Assembly: GCA_044222245.1 (NCBI GenBank)
Contig: JBGANQ010000002.1
Span: forward strand, 1-64,000
From: CALFML01 sp044222245
Lineage (GTDB): Bacteria; Myxococcota_A; Polyangia; Palsa-1104; JAEUJZ01
Length of the DNA: 64,000 bases
Direction: 5' to 3'
Position numbers and translations under genes: made by a program. This document shows positions 8,232-16,056 of the stretch, one piece after another. The notes under the pieces were generated by a model. That model ran no database searches and was not told the origin of the DNA. It saw only the letters and a program-made list of their open reading frames with translations. How positions within the stretch are numbered: the first letter of the stretch is position 1; each line of letters starts with the position of its first letter.

Positions 8232-9905
8232 ATGAAGACGCGGCGGTGGTGCCGGCTGAAGTGGCTAGGACTGGGGGGGCTCATCGCGGCCAGTGGTGCG
8301 CTGGAGGCGGGGCGGCTGATCGGGGACGAGGCCCGGGCGGCGGCTCCCCCAGCGGCCGCACGGTCGGTCAGCGCTGCCCCGGTCGCCGCGGGGACCAGGG
8401 CGGCGCCAGCGGTGGGCGCGACGCCGGGGAGCGCGGTGACGGGCGGCGCCCTGCCGCCGAGCGCGGGCATGCTCGCGGCGCTGGCGCCGGTCGGCCCGCT
8501 GGGCTTTGAGATCCTCGATGCGGCAACCCAGCAGCCGATGCCGGCGCGGCTGACCCTGGTCGGGGTCCAGGGCACTGCCGATCCGCAGTTCACCACCCGC
8601 GATATCGGCCGCCAGGAGGGCGACACCGTCGCTGCCTACAACCGCTTGATGTCGGTGACCGGCCGCGGCGCCGTCCACGTTCCGCAAGGTACCTATGACA
8701 TCTACGTGAGCCGCGGCCCCGAGTGGGAGCTCTACATCGCCCGCGCCGTGCGCATCACCCAGGCCGGCGCCGAGGTCCGCGCCACCCTGCGCCACGCCGT
8801 CGACACCACGTTCTGGGTGTCCGCCGATTTCCACGTCCACTCTGCCTGCTCGCCCGACTCGCGGGTGCCGCTGCGCGACCGCGTCTACGAGTTCGTCTCG
8901 GACGGCGTCGACATGATCGTCGCCACCGATCACAACGTGGTGTGCGACTACGCCCCGATCATCGCCGAGCTGGGCGTCGGCCGCCACCTCACCAGCGCCA
9001 CCGGCGACGAGCTCACCACCGCCGAGTGGGGCCACTTCGGCGCCTTCCCGATCCCGCAGTCCGAGGTGAGCTCCGGCCACGGCGCCCTGCACCTTGCCGG
9101 CAAGAACCCGGCAGAGCTGTTCCACTCCGCCCACCAGATCTCCGCCGCCACCCTGGTCAACGTCCACCACCCGCGCATCGACCGCGAGATCGGCTACTTC
9201 AACCTGACGCGCTTCCAGCCGCGCCTGGATCGCGCCGACAGCCCGCGGTTCTCCTTCGACTTCGACGCCCTGGAGGTCCTAAACGGCTACCAGGACGCCG
9301 AGCGCAAGCACATAGATCAGCTGATCGACGACTGGATGTCGCTGCTAAACCACGGCCACCTGGTGACCGCCACCGGCAACTCCGACACCCACCACCTCAA
9401 CTACAACCTCGGCGGCTACCCGCGCAACTATGTGCGGGTGCCCGACGATCGCATCGAGGCGGTGACGCCGACGCAGGTCGCCATGGGCGTCAAGGGGCAC
9501 CACAGCTTCTTTACCACCGCGCCGTTTGTTCGCCTGACCGCCAACGGCGGCGACCTGGGTGACCTGGTGCGCGCCCCCGGCGGCAAGGTCCACGTCGAGC
9601 TGTCCGTCGAGGCGGCCCCGTGGGTCACGGTCAGCGTCGTCACCCTGTACCTCAACGGGCAGGACTACAAGAAGTGGCAGGTGCCGCGCAGCACCCAGGT
9701 GATGCGCTTGCGCACCAAGCTCGAGCTGCAGCTGCCGCGCGACGCCTATCTGGTGGCGCGGGTGGACGGCGATCAGCCGATGGCGCCGGTGATCGGTGAC
9801 CGCATCCGGTTCGACGTGCGCCCGCTCGCCCTGACCAACCCGATCTTCCTCGACGTGGACGGCGACGGCGCCTTCAAGCCCCTGTATCCGCACGCCCACC
9901 GCTAG
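8232..9905 (+). CDS. Exported CehA/McbA-type PHP-domain metal-dependent hydrolase
   Basis: 557 residues. An N-terminal signal-like segment and Ala/Pro linker (1-90) are followed by a small beta-rich domain and then a PHP domain. Metal-binding motifs are DFHVHSACSPDS (HVH at residues 201-203), ATDHNVV, VNVHHPR and TGNSDTHH. CehA/McbA-type proteins are PHP-fold hydrolases of esters or phosphoesters. The substrate here cannot be told. The protein is probably secreted or periplasmic. A stretch of overlapping GATAAGCGA-type direct repeats lies just upstream at about 8195-8220. Confidence 0.8.
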   Translation: MKTRRWCRLKWLGLGGLIAASGALEAGRLIGDEARAAAPPAAARSVSAAPVAAGTRAAPAVGATPGSAVTGGALPPSAGMLAALAPVGPLGFEILDAATQQPMPARLTLVGVQGTADPQFTTRDIGRQEGDTVAAYNRLMSVTGRGAVHVPQGTYDIYVSRGPEWELYIARAVRITQAGAEVRATLRHAVDTTFWVSADFHVHSACSPDSRVPLRDRVYEFVSDGVDMIVATDHNVVCDYAPIIAELGVGRHLTSATGDELTTAEWGHFGAFPIPQSEVSSGHGALHLAGKNPAELFHSAHQISAATLVNVHHPRIDREIGYFNLTRFQPRLDRADSPRFSFDFDALEVLNGYQDAERKHIDQLIDDWMSLLNHGHLVTATGNSDTHHLNYNLGGYPRNYVRVPDDRIEAVTPTQVAMGVKGHHSFFTTAPFVRLTANGGDLGDLVRAPGGKVHVELSVEAAPWVTVSVVTLYLNGQDYKKWQVPRSTQVMRLRTKLELQLPRDAYLVARVDGDQPMAPVIGDRIRFDVRPLALTNPIFLDVDGDGAFKPLYPHAHR

Positions 9906-10024
9906 TCCACCGGTCGGCCGCCCAAGCGACCCGAGCGCAGGAGCTGCGGTGCCCACGACCCCGAGGCCGCTTTGTGCAACAGGGCCGGCGCTCGGGACGC
10001 TCGCCCCGCTTTTGCCACAGCCTG

Positions 10025-11302
10025 CTAGGCCAGCGGCGCCACCGTCTCGCTGACCAACCACCGCTGATCGCGGGCGCGCAGCCGGGCGACCAGCTCCTTG
10101 CCCATGCAGACGGCCGGGGTGAGCACGCCGCTGGCCGGCGGCAGGTCGTCCTGGCACAGGCACAGCGCCGCCTCGGCGAGCATCTTGGCGGTCTCGCTGT
10201 AGCCGGGATCGCCGTGGAAGACGATCTCGACCTGCGCGGTCGGGCTCACGCCGCTGGCGTCGGGGACGCCCCTACCGACGACGCGGCCGTAGAAGCAGCC
10301 GCGCGCCTGCGCCTCGCGGCTCGGTCCCTCACCGGGCGCCGGCAGCCGCTTGGCGAGCAGCCCGCGCGTCAGCTGGTTGCTCGCCAGCGCCATGAAGGCC
10401 AGCGAGCCGGTGGCCAGCCCGGTGGCGGTGGCCATTCCGCGCAGCCCGCGGGGGAAGCTCATCACCTCGGAGTAGTGGAAATCCTTGCCGTAGGGGAAGC
10501 CGAGCAGGGCGTTGGTGCGGCGGACGACGCGGGTGTTGATCGCGGCCATGATGAACGGCGCCGTCCAGCGGCCAAGCTCCTCATCCCAGCGCGCGACCGC
10601 CGAGTCGCGATCGCTGCCGCGGTTCTGGTTGCGGTCGGGCAGCAGCGCGTAGGGGTCGCGCAAAAGGCGAGCGAGCTGGCGATCGGCCTGCGCCCCTTCC
10701 ATCAGGTCGAGCATCGAGGCGACGGTGCCGCCGCTGAAGCCGCCGCGCATCTTGTCCACCGTCAGTGTGGCGGTGCGCAGCCGGCTGCCGCGCGACTGGA
10801 AGTGCTCGCTTAGCAGGTACACCCCCAGATCGGACGGCAGCGAGTCGAAGCCGCAGGTCGGCACGATGCGCGCCCCCGAGGCGCGGGCGCGGGCGTCGTG
10901 CTCGTCGATCGCCCAGCGGATAAACGGCACCTCACCGGTCAGATCGCAGTAGTGGGTGCCGGCGGCGGCGCAGGCGGCGAGCAGCTTCTTGCCGTGCCGC
11001 AGGTAGGGTCCGACGGTGGTGCAGATGACGCGGCTGCAGCCGGCCAGGCGAGCCAGCGCCTGCTCATCGTTGCTGTCGGCGATGAGCAGCGGCAGACCGG
11101 GCAGCCCGGGCCCGACCCCGACGGCGGCGACCAGGGCGGCGCGGACCTGGGCCAGCTTCTCCAGGCTACGGCCGGCCAGCGCCCAGCGCAGCCCTTCGGG
11201 GCGATGGCGAGCCAGGTACTCGGCGACCAGCTGCCCGGTAAAGCCGGTGGCCCCGAACAGGATTAGATCGAATTCCCGATCCTTGTGTACTGAAGTAGTC
11301 AT
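10025..11302 (-). CDS. Saccharopine dehydrogenase-like / trans-acting enoyl-reductase-like oxidoreductase
   Basis: 425 residues. The N-terminal Rossmann segment LILFGATGFTGQLVAEYLA has the G-A-T-G-F-T-G nucleotide-binding loop typical of the saccharopine-dehydrogenase-like family, followed by LRWALAGRSLEKL. Members with this length and motif include membrane-associated enoyl reductases of lipid biosynthesis and uncharacterised NAD(P)-dependent enzymes. The C-terminal half contains a hydrophobic loop (GLATGSLAFMALASNQL) that may contact membrane. The precise substrate is unknown. Confidence 0.82.
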   Translation of the reverse strand: MTTSVHKDREFDLILFGATGFTGQLVAEYLARHRPEGLRWALAGRSLEKLAQVRAALVAAVGVGPGLPGLPLLIADSNDEQALARLAGCSRVICTTVGPYLRHGKKLLAACAAAGTHYCDLTGEVPFIRWAIDEHDARARASGARIVPTCGFDSLPSDLGVYLLSEHFQSRGSRLRTATLTVDKMRGGFSGGTVASMLDLMEGAQADRQLARLLRDPYALLPDRNQNRGSDRDSAVARWDEELGRWTAPFIMAAINTRVVRRTNALLGFPYGKDFHYSEVMSFPRGLRGMATATGLATGSLAFMALASNQLTRGLLAKRLPAPGEGPSREAQARGCFYGRVVGRGVPDASGVSPTAQVEIVFHGDPGYSETAKMLAEAALCLCQDDLPPASGVLTPAVCMGKELVARLRARDQRWLVSETVAPLA

Positions 11303-11365
11303 CCTCCTACAATAGTACAGTTTGGTCGGGCAGGTTAGCCGCTGCGTCGACCAGCCTGCGCTGGC

Positions 11366-11743
11366 TCAGGGCAGCGGCGACTTGCCATCCCAGGTGGTCA
11401 TTGGGATGTGGCTGGCCCGGTCAACGCGCTCGGCTTCGGTGCAGTGGTTTAGCAGCTGCACCTCGGTCGTCGCGGTGCCGGTGAAGCAGTGCACCCCGTC
11501 ATCGCCGCCGTCGCGTCCGCCATCGCCGCCGGGCATGTCGCCCTGGCCGGGGTCATCGTTTTTCCAGCCGACCTCCGCCTCGGCGCAGTGCAGCTGGCTG
11601 GCGAGCAGCGCGGTGGTCCCGAGCCCCAGGGCGCCCAGGCCGAGCGCCGCCAGTCGCGCTAGCGCGGTCGCGGCGACTCCCTTGCGACCAGTCGGGCCGA
11701 GGGGCGGGGTAAGCGGCGCGGCTACTTTCTGCGTACCCATCAC
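11366..11743 (-). CDS. Small exported protein, unknown function
   Basis: 125 residues with an uncleaved-anchor or signal segment (about 27-50, ATALARLAALGLGALGLGTTALLA) and a Gly/Asp-rich mature part. It overlaps the stop of the upstream binding-protein gene by 4 nt (ATGA), so the two are co-translated. No family recognised; it could be an accessory of the upstream PstS-like protein. Confidence 0.5.
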   Translation of the reverse strand: MMGTQKVAAPLTPPLGPTGRKGVAATALARLAALGLGALGLGTTALLASQLHCAEAEVGWKNDDPGQGDMPGGDGGRDGGDDGVHCFTGTATTEVQLLNHCTEAERVDRASHIPMTTWDGKSPLP

Positions 11744-12978
11744 TGCACCTCACAGAGGTTGCGTCGGCAGGTGGTGCCGGCGGCGCAGGTCTTGCCGTCC
11801 GCGCACGGCACGCAGCTGGCGATGCCGCCGGGGACATTCTTCTCAAACCAGCAGTGGCAGGACAGCGGCGTCAGCAGCGGGGTGAGCGGCGCGGTGTCGC
11901 TGGTGCGGCTGACCTTCATCGCGCACTGCGGGATAAAGCCCGCCTGGACCTGCAAGAGCAGGGTGTCCTTGCCGGCCACCGGCATCGCCCCCTGCAAAAG
12001 GCCAGCCAGCCGGGCCCCGTTCTGCGATAGGGGCTTGGTCTGGTTAGCGGGATCGGCGCGCTGCAGCAGGTGCATGTAGCCCCACAGCGGGTAGTGACCG
12101 TCGCGGACGTTCTGCTTCTCGAACGAGGTCGACTTGCGGTCGGGGTAGAAGGCGCCGCGCTGCTGCAGCGCCTGGAACGCCAGCAGCTTGACCTGATCGC
12201 GCCGCTTGTCGACGAGCGTGGTCGGCAGGATGCCGATGCCCGAGGCCGGCTCGCTGTACAGGGTGTTGACCACGTCGTCGGGCGTTGGCGCCGAGGTGCC
12301 GTGGAAGCGCCCCGGGCTCAGCTTGATCTGCTGCCCGAGAAGCAGCTGCCCGGCGTTGTTGTCGCCGAGGATGGCGATGGTGGCGTCGTTCTGCCAGGGC
12401 TTTACCCCGGCGCTCTTGCCGGTGCCAAAGACGAAGTGGGCCTCCTCGGCCTGGATCGCGGTCTCGCCGGCCGGCGCCGCCATCACCAGCCCGTAGGCCG
12501 AGACCGGACCCAGGGTGTCGAGCACCCCGGTGATCGGCGGCCCCGCAAGGCCCGGACACAGGCTGGGGGCGACGTCCGAGATCGCCAGGTCGACCTTGTT
12601 GCCCTTGAGGTCCAGATCGCACTCGGCAGGCTGCAGGTCGCGCGGATCGACGGTCCACGCCAGCGCCTTGCCGCTGATGCAGGCGCCGGCCGCGCACGAG
12701 GCGGGCATGGTGTCGCGGGCGACCGCCTCGGCGCCGCCGCAGCTGCTCTTCATCTGCCAGATGATCGTCAGCTTGGCCGGATCATCGCGGGTCAGCAGCT
12801 GCGCGAGCTGGCGGACAAGCGGCTCGGCGGCCGTGCTGCCAGCTACGTAGACCGCCGGGCTGCCCGGGCTGGCAAGATTTAGACAGGGGACCGCGAGACT
12901 CACTGAAGGACACAGCACAAACCCGACAAACCCGATCGACAGCGACGCAGCGAACGTGGCGAAAGGCTTGGTCCACAT
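11740..12978 (-). CDS. PstS-like periplasmic substrate-binding protein
   Basis: 412 residues from the ATG at 12978. The longer open frame upstream lacks coding character and the signal peptide begins here (MWTKPFATFAASLSIGFVGF). After the signal, VYVAGSTAAEPLVRQLAQLL resembles the PstS-type 'G-S-T/S' ligand loop, and DLAISDVAPSLCPG resembles the 'D-x-a-x-S' segment of phosphate-type binding proteins. The C-terminus is Cys-rich (CVPCADGKTCAAGTTCRRNLC), unusual for this family and typical of myxobacterial exported proteins. No pst transport genes are adjacent, so the ligand is open. Confidence 0.65.
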   Translation of the reverse strand: MWTKPFATFAASLSIGFVGFVLCPSVSLAVPCLNLASPGSPAVYVAGSTAAEPLVRQLAQLLTRDDPAKLTIIWQMKSSCGGAEAVARDTMPASCAAGACISGKALAWTVDPRDLQPAECDLDLKGNKVDLAISDVAPSLCPGLAGPPITGVLDTLGPVSAYGLVMAAPAGETAIQAEEAHFVFGTGKSAGVKPWQNDATIAILGDNNAGQLLLGQQIKLSPGRFHGTSAPTPDDVVNTLYSEPASGIGILPTTLVDKRRDQVKLLAFQALQQRGAFYPDRKSTSFEKQNVRDGHYPLWGYMHLLQRADPANQTKPLSQNGARLAGLLQGAMPVAGKDTLLLQVQAGFIPQCAMKVSRTSDTAPLTPLLTPLSCHCWFEKNVPGGIASCVPCADGKTCAAGTTCRRNLCEVQ

Positions 12979-13160
12979 GTAGCGGACCTTAACACATGTG
13001 TACGGTTTGCCTGCAGTAATTAGCGGACCCAGCATTTCCCGACCGCGGCGCAACCCCAGCCGCTGCCGGTCGATAACTTTGGTCAAGGCGACAATCCGCC
13101 GGGCGCCGCTGTGCGGCTCCTCCCGTCGGCGTGATATGCTCAATCGAGGCGAATAGAATT

Positions 13161-14132
13161 ATGGCTGACTCGAACAAACAGACCCGGCCTTACATCTCCG
13201 GTCGCTTCATCCTGGAGCTTGACGACTCCGGCTCTTCCAAGGCGGTGGGCACGCTGCAGGCGATCGAAGGGGGCAGCTTCAAGTCGGACGTGGTCGACGA
13301 GAAGATTGGCAGCGACCCGCTGGTGATGAAGTACTCGGGCCGGCCGAAGTTCGAGGACGTGACCATCCAAGTCGGCATGGCCATGGCTCCGCGCTTCTGG
13401 AAGTGGATCAAGGCGAGCTTCAACTACGAGGCCGAGCGCTACAACGGCGCCCTGGTGGCGCTCGACTTCGACAACAACGAGCGCTGGCGGCGGACCTTCT
13501 CCGACGCTCTGATCAAGGAAGTGACCTTCCCGACGCTCGACGGCGCGGCCTCCGAGCCGGCGTACATGCAGGTCAAGTTCGCCGTCGAGAACATCGAAGA
13601 GAAAAAGAGCTTCGTCAAGTACCAGGCCGAGCAGGAGGCGCCGCAGGAGTGGAACAAGCAGCGGCTGTGGCTGCCGTCGATGTTCACCTTCAAGGTAGAC
13701 GGCCTGAGCGGCGACAAGGTCGAGACGGTGAAGATCGAAAGCTTCACCATCAAGCAGGAGGTCATCGACTGCCCCGTCGGCGGCATCCTGCAGGTCGCCA
13801 AGGAGCCGGGCCGCATCGACTTTCCCAACCTGTCGGTGACGATCCTGCAGCGCGACGCCGACAAGTGGATGCAGTGGTGGGATGAGTTCGTGCGCGCCGG
13901 CAACCACCAGCAGTCCAAGCAGAAAAACGGCCACATCTCGTTCCTCACCCGCGAGGCGGGAAACCGCGGCATCCTCACTGGCAACCCGCTGGTCACCCTG
14001 GACATCTACGGGATGGGCATCCTCGGGGTGGCGCCGGTCAAGCACGACTCGAAAAAGGCCGAGCTGCAGAAGGTCAAGCTCGACCTGTACTGCGAGCGCA
14101 TGGATCTCAAGCCGGGCACCGGCACCGTCTAG
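13161..14132 (+). CDS. Phage tail-tube-like (gp19-type) protein, stand-alone
   Basis: 323 residues. It appears to contain two copies of a tail-tube-like fold: an N-half beginning ISGRFILELDDSG and LQAIEGGSFKSDVV, and a second half beginning about residue 175 (FKVDGLSGDKVETVKIESF ... ILQVAKEPGRIDFPNLSVT). The pattern 'F-x-L-x-x-D-G/D ... E-G-G' followed by paired beta strands is that of gp19/conserved phage-tail-region proteins that form tubes in phages and contractile injection systems. No sheath, baseplate or other tail gene is next to it in this window. Confidence 0.55.
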   Translation: MADSNKQTRPYISGRFILELDDSGSSKAVGTLQAIEGGSFKSDVVDEKIGSDPLVMKYSGRPKFEDVTIQVGMAMAPRFWKWIKASFNYEAERYNGALVALDFDNNERWRRTFSDALIKEVTFPTLDGAASEPAYMQVKFAVENIEEKKSFVKYQAEQEAPQEWNKQRLWLPSMFTFKVDGLSGDKVETVKIESFTIKQEVIDCPVGGILQVAKEPGRIDFPNLSVTILQRDADKWMQWWDEFVRAGNHQQSKQKNGHISFLTREAGNRGILTGNPLVTLDIYGMGILGVAPVKHDSKKAELQKVKLDLYCERMDLKPGTGTV

Positions 14133-14194
14133 CCAGGGCGCCGCGGGCCGTTTTTCAGGCTATAGTGGCCAGGTAGAGCAAGCGTGAGGTCGCC

Positions 14195-14419
14195 TTGACT
14201 CAAGACTCCTCTGACATTTCGAAAGGCGCTGGCCAAGGGGCTTGCCAGGACTCGGCTCGTCCGCCGTCGCGGGGCAAGCTGTCGCTGTCGCGCCGCCAGT
14301 TCTGGCGCGTGGTCACCGCAGCGGTCGCGGTCGCCTCGCTGCCGGTCGCCCACCAGGTGGTGGTGCGGCGCCGGCGCCGCGGCGAGCCTGGGCCCACCGG
14401 CTGGTTTGGTCACTGCTAG
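14195..14419 (+). CDS. Small protein with twin-arginine-like signal
   Basis: 74 codons from a TTG. It contains LSRRQFWRVVTAAVAVASLP, a twin-arginine motif (S-R-R-Q-F) followed by a short hydrophobic segment, then a basic tail. It could be a small Tat-exported or membrane-anchored protein. The weak start codon and lack of a clear Shine-Dalgarno keep confidence low. Confidence 0.4.
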   Translation: MTQDSSDISKGAGQGACQDSARPPSRGKLSLSRRQFWRVVTAAVAVASLPVAHQVVVRRRRRGEPGPTGWFGHC

Positions 14420-14469
14420 CTGCGGCTAGCGCGTCGGGCAGACGCGACCCCGCGGCTTGAGGGCAGAGG

Positions 14470-14922
14470 TCAGGACTTCTTGCTCTGCAGGTGGGCGCGC
14501 ACCGCTTCCAGGTGCTTGCTGACCAGCAGCTCGTGATGGAAGGCGGCCTCGATGCGGCCGTCGGGTCCGACGACATAGGTGATGCGCTGGGCGACGTTGA
14601 GCAGCGGCCACAGCACGTCATAGCTGCGGCCGATGTTGCGCGAGGGGTCGCCGATCATCGGGAACGGCACGCCCTCGCGGCTGGCGAACTCGCACTGCGA
14701 CTCGGCGCTGTCCACCGAGACGCCCAGCACCTCGGCGCCGAGCGCTGCGAGCTCGCTGTAGTGGTCGCGGAACTGCCGCGTCTCGATGGTGCAGCCGCGG
14801 GTGAACGCCTTGGGGAAGAAAAACATCACCACCCGCTTGCCGCGCAGCTCGCTGAGCTGGACCGCCCGGCCGTCCTGCGCCGTCGCGGCAAAGTCCGGTG
14901 CCACCTCTCCGACCTTCAACAT
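14470..14922 (-). CDS. bcp: Peroxiredoxin, BCP/PrxQ type
   Basis: 150 residues, the usual BCP length. Starts MLKVGEVAPDFAATAQDG, the thioredoxin-fold N-terminus. The peroxidatic cysteine lies in FPKAFTRGCTIE (T-x-x-C); a second cysteine occurs in QCEFA, outside the usual PrxQ resolving position. It reduces hydroperoxides in the cytoplasm with thioredoxin-type partners. FPMIGDPSRNIGRSYDVL and the C-terminal strand match the family. Confidence 0.9.
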   Translation of the reverse strand: MLKVGEVAPDFAATAQDGRAVQLSELRGKRVVMFFFPKAFTRGCTIETRQFRDHYSELAALGAEVLGVSVDSAESQCEFASREGVPFPMIGDPSRNIGRSYDVLWPLLNVAQRITYVVGPDGRIEAAFHHELLVSKHLEAVRAHLQSKKS

Positions 14923-14949
14923 GACCCTCTCCTTACCCTCGCCCGGGTA

Positions 14950-15981
14950 TTAGAAGCCGCCGCTGCCACCGCTGCCGCAGTTTTTGCACTCGGGGGCCAT
15001 GGGGGTGTCCTTGCAGCTCAGCGGGCAGTAGTTGACGCGGTTGAACACCGACTGCACGACGTCGCAGGTGACGCTCTTGCCGTCGACTGACATCTCGCCG
15101 TAGCCGCCGCTTTGGCGGAAGGTGTTGGCGCAGGCGACCTGCGCCGGGGTGGTGGTCGCCCAGGCGGGCAGCGGCGGCAGCATGGTCACTTCATTGGGCT
15201 TGTCGTAGTCGCCCTCGGTGCACACCTGGGCCACCGTGCAGTCGGTCGGCAGCGGGTTTTTGGCGTCGCCAGCCTTGAGCGTGTAGCACAGCTTCCAGTG
15301 GCCCGAGCAGTCGACGTTGATGGTGCTCGGCGTCCACGGCTGGGCGGGCTTGGTGACGGGCTTGCTCATCGGCAGGCAGGTCGGGGTGCCGCCCATGATG
15401 ACCGACGAGGCGGCGCCGATCTGCTCGCCGTTATACGTGTAGAAGCAGGGCACCAGGTTGTCCAGGGCCCAGCGACCGGCCGAGAAGCACTTGCAGGCGT
15501 CGCGGCCGGTGGTGGCCCCGGGGGCCGGCAGGACGTAGCCCTGACAGGCGCCCCAGACGTAGCCGAACTCGCCGTTGCGGGTGCACTGGGTGACGCCGTC
15601 CTGGCAGATGCCAAGGCCGCGGTTGGCGCGCAGCCCGGGCCAGCACGGCTTCTGCTCGCCCTCTTTGGTGCACGGGCAGCCCTGACGGTTCTTGTCGTCG
15701 GGGCAGTCGGGGGTGCCGCCGGGCGGCATCGGCGGCATGCCGGTGCCGCCGCCGAGCGGGCAGTACATCGGCGGCGGGTCGGCGGCCCAGAAGGCGTCGC
15801 TATTGAAGCTCAGGTCGCGCGGTCCGCCGTGGCCGCCATCGCTGTCGTCCCCGCCGGCGGACAGGTCGGGACCTCCCTCGCCGTTGCCCACCACCTGGGC
15901 GTTGCAGCCGACAAGGCCGGCCAGGAGCAGCGGCAGGCAGAGACAAACCATCCGAATCATGGCGGAAGTTCGGTTACGCAT
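14950..15981 (-). CDS. Cys-rich exported lipoprotein
   Basis: 343 residues. Signal peptide with lipobox LVGC (MIRMVCLCLPLLLAGLVGC; an internal start at MIRM is equally possible). Then comes a Gly/Asp linker and a Cys-rich mature domain (CPCTKEGEQKPCWPG, CYTLKAGDAKNPLPTDC, CPLSCKDTPMAPECKNC). The C-terminus is GSGGSGGF. These features are common in myxobacterial outer-surface lipoproteins; no catalytic motif is visible. Confidence 0.7.
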   Translation of the reverse strand: MRNRTSAMIRMVCLCLPLLLAGLVGCNAQVVGNGEGGPDLSAGGDDSDGGHGGPRDLSFNSDAFWAADPPPMYCPLGGGTGMPPMPPGGTPDCPDDKNRQGCPCTKEGEQKPCWPGLRANRGLGICQDGVTQCTRNGEFGYVWGACQGYVLPAPGATTGRDACKCFSAGRWALDNLVPCFYTYNGEQIGAASSVIMGGTPTCLPMSKPVTKPAQPWTPSTINVDCSGHWKLCYTLKAGDAKNPLPTDCTVAQVCTEGDYDKPNEVTMLPPLPAWATTTPAQVACANTFRQSGGYGEMSVDGKSVTCDVVQSVFNRVNYCPLSCKDTPMAPECKNCGSGGSGGF

Positions 15982-16056
15982 GAGGCCCCTTATAGCACGG
16001 CCGCCAGGTCGCGCGGCCGGGGCTTGGGCCGAGCTGCGGGCTGCCTTACCAGGCTG

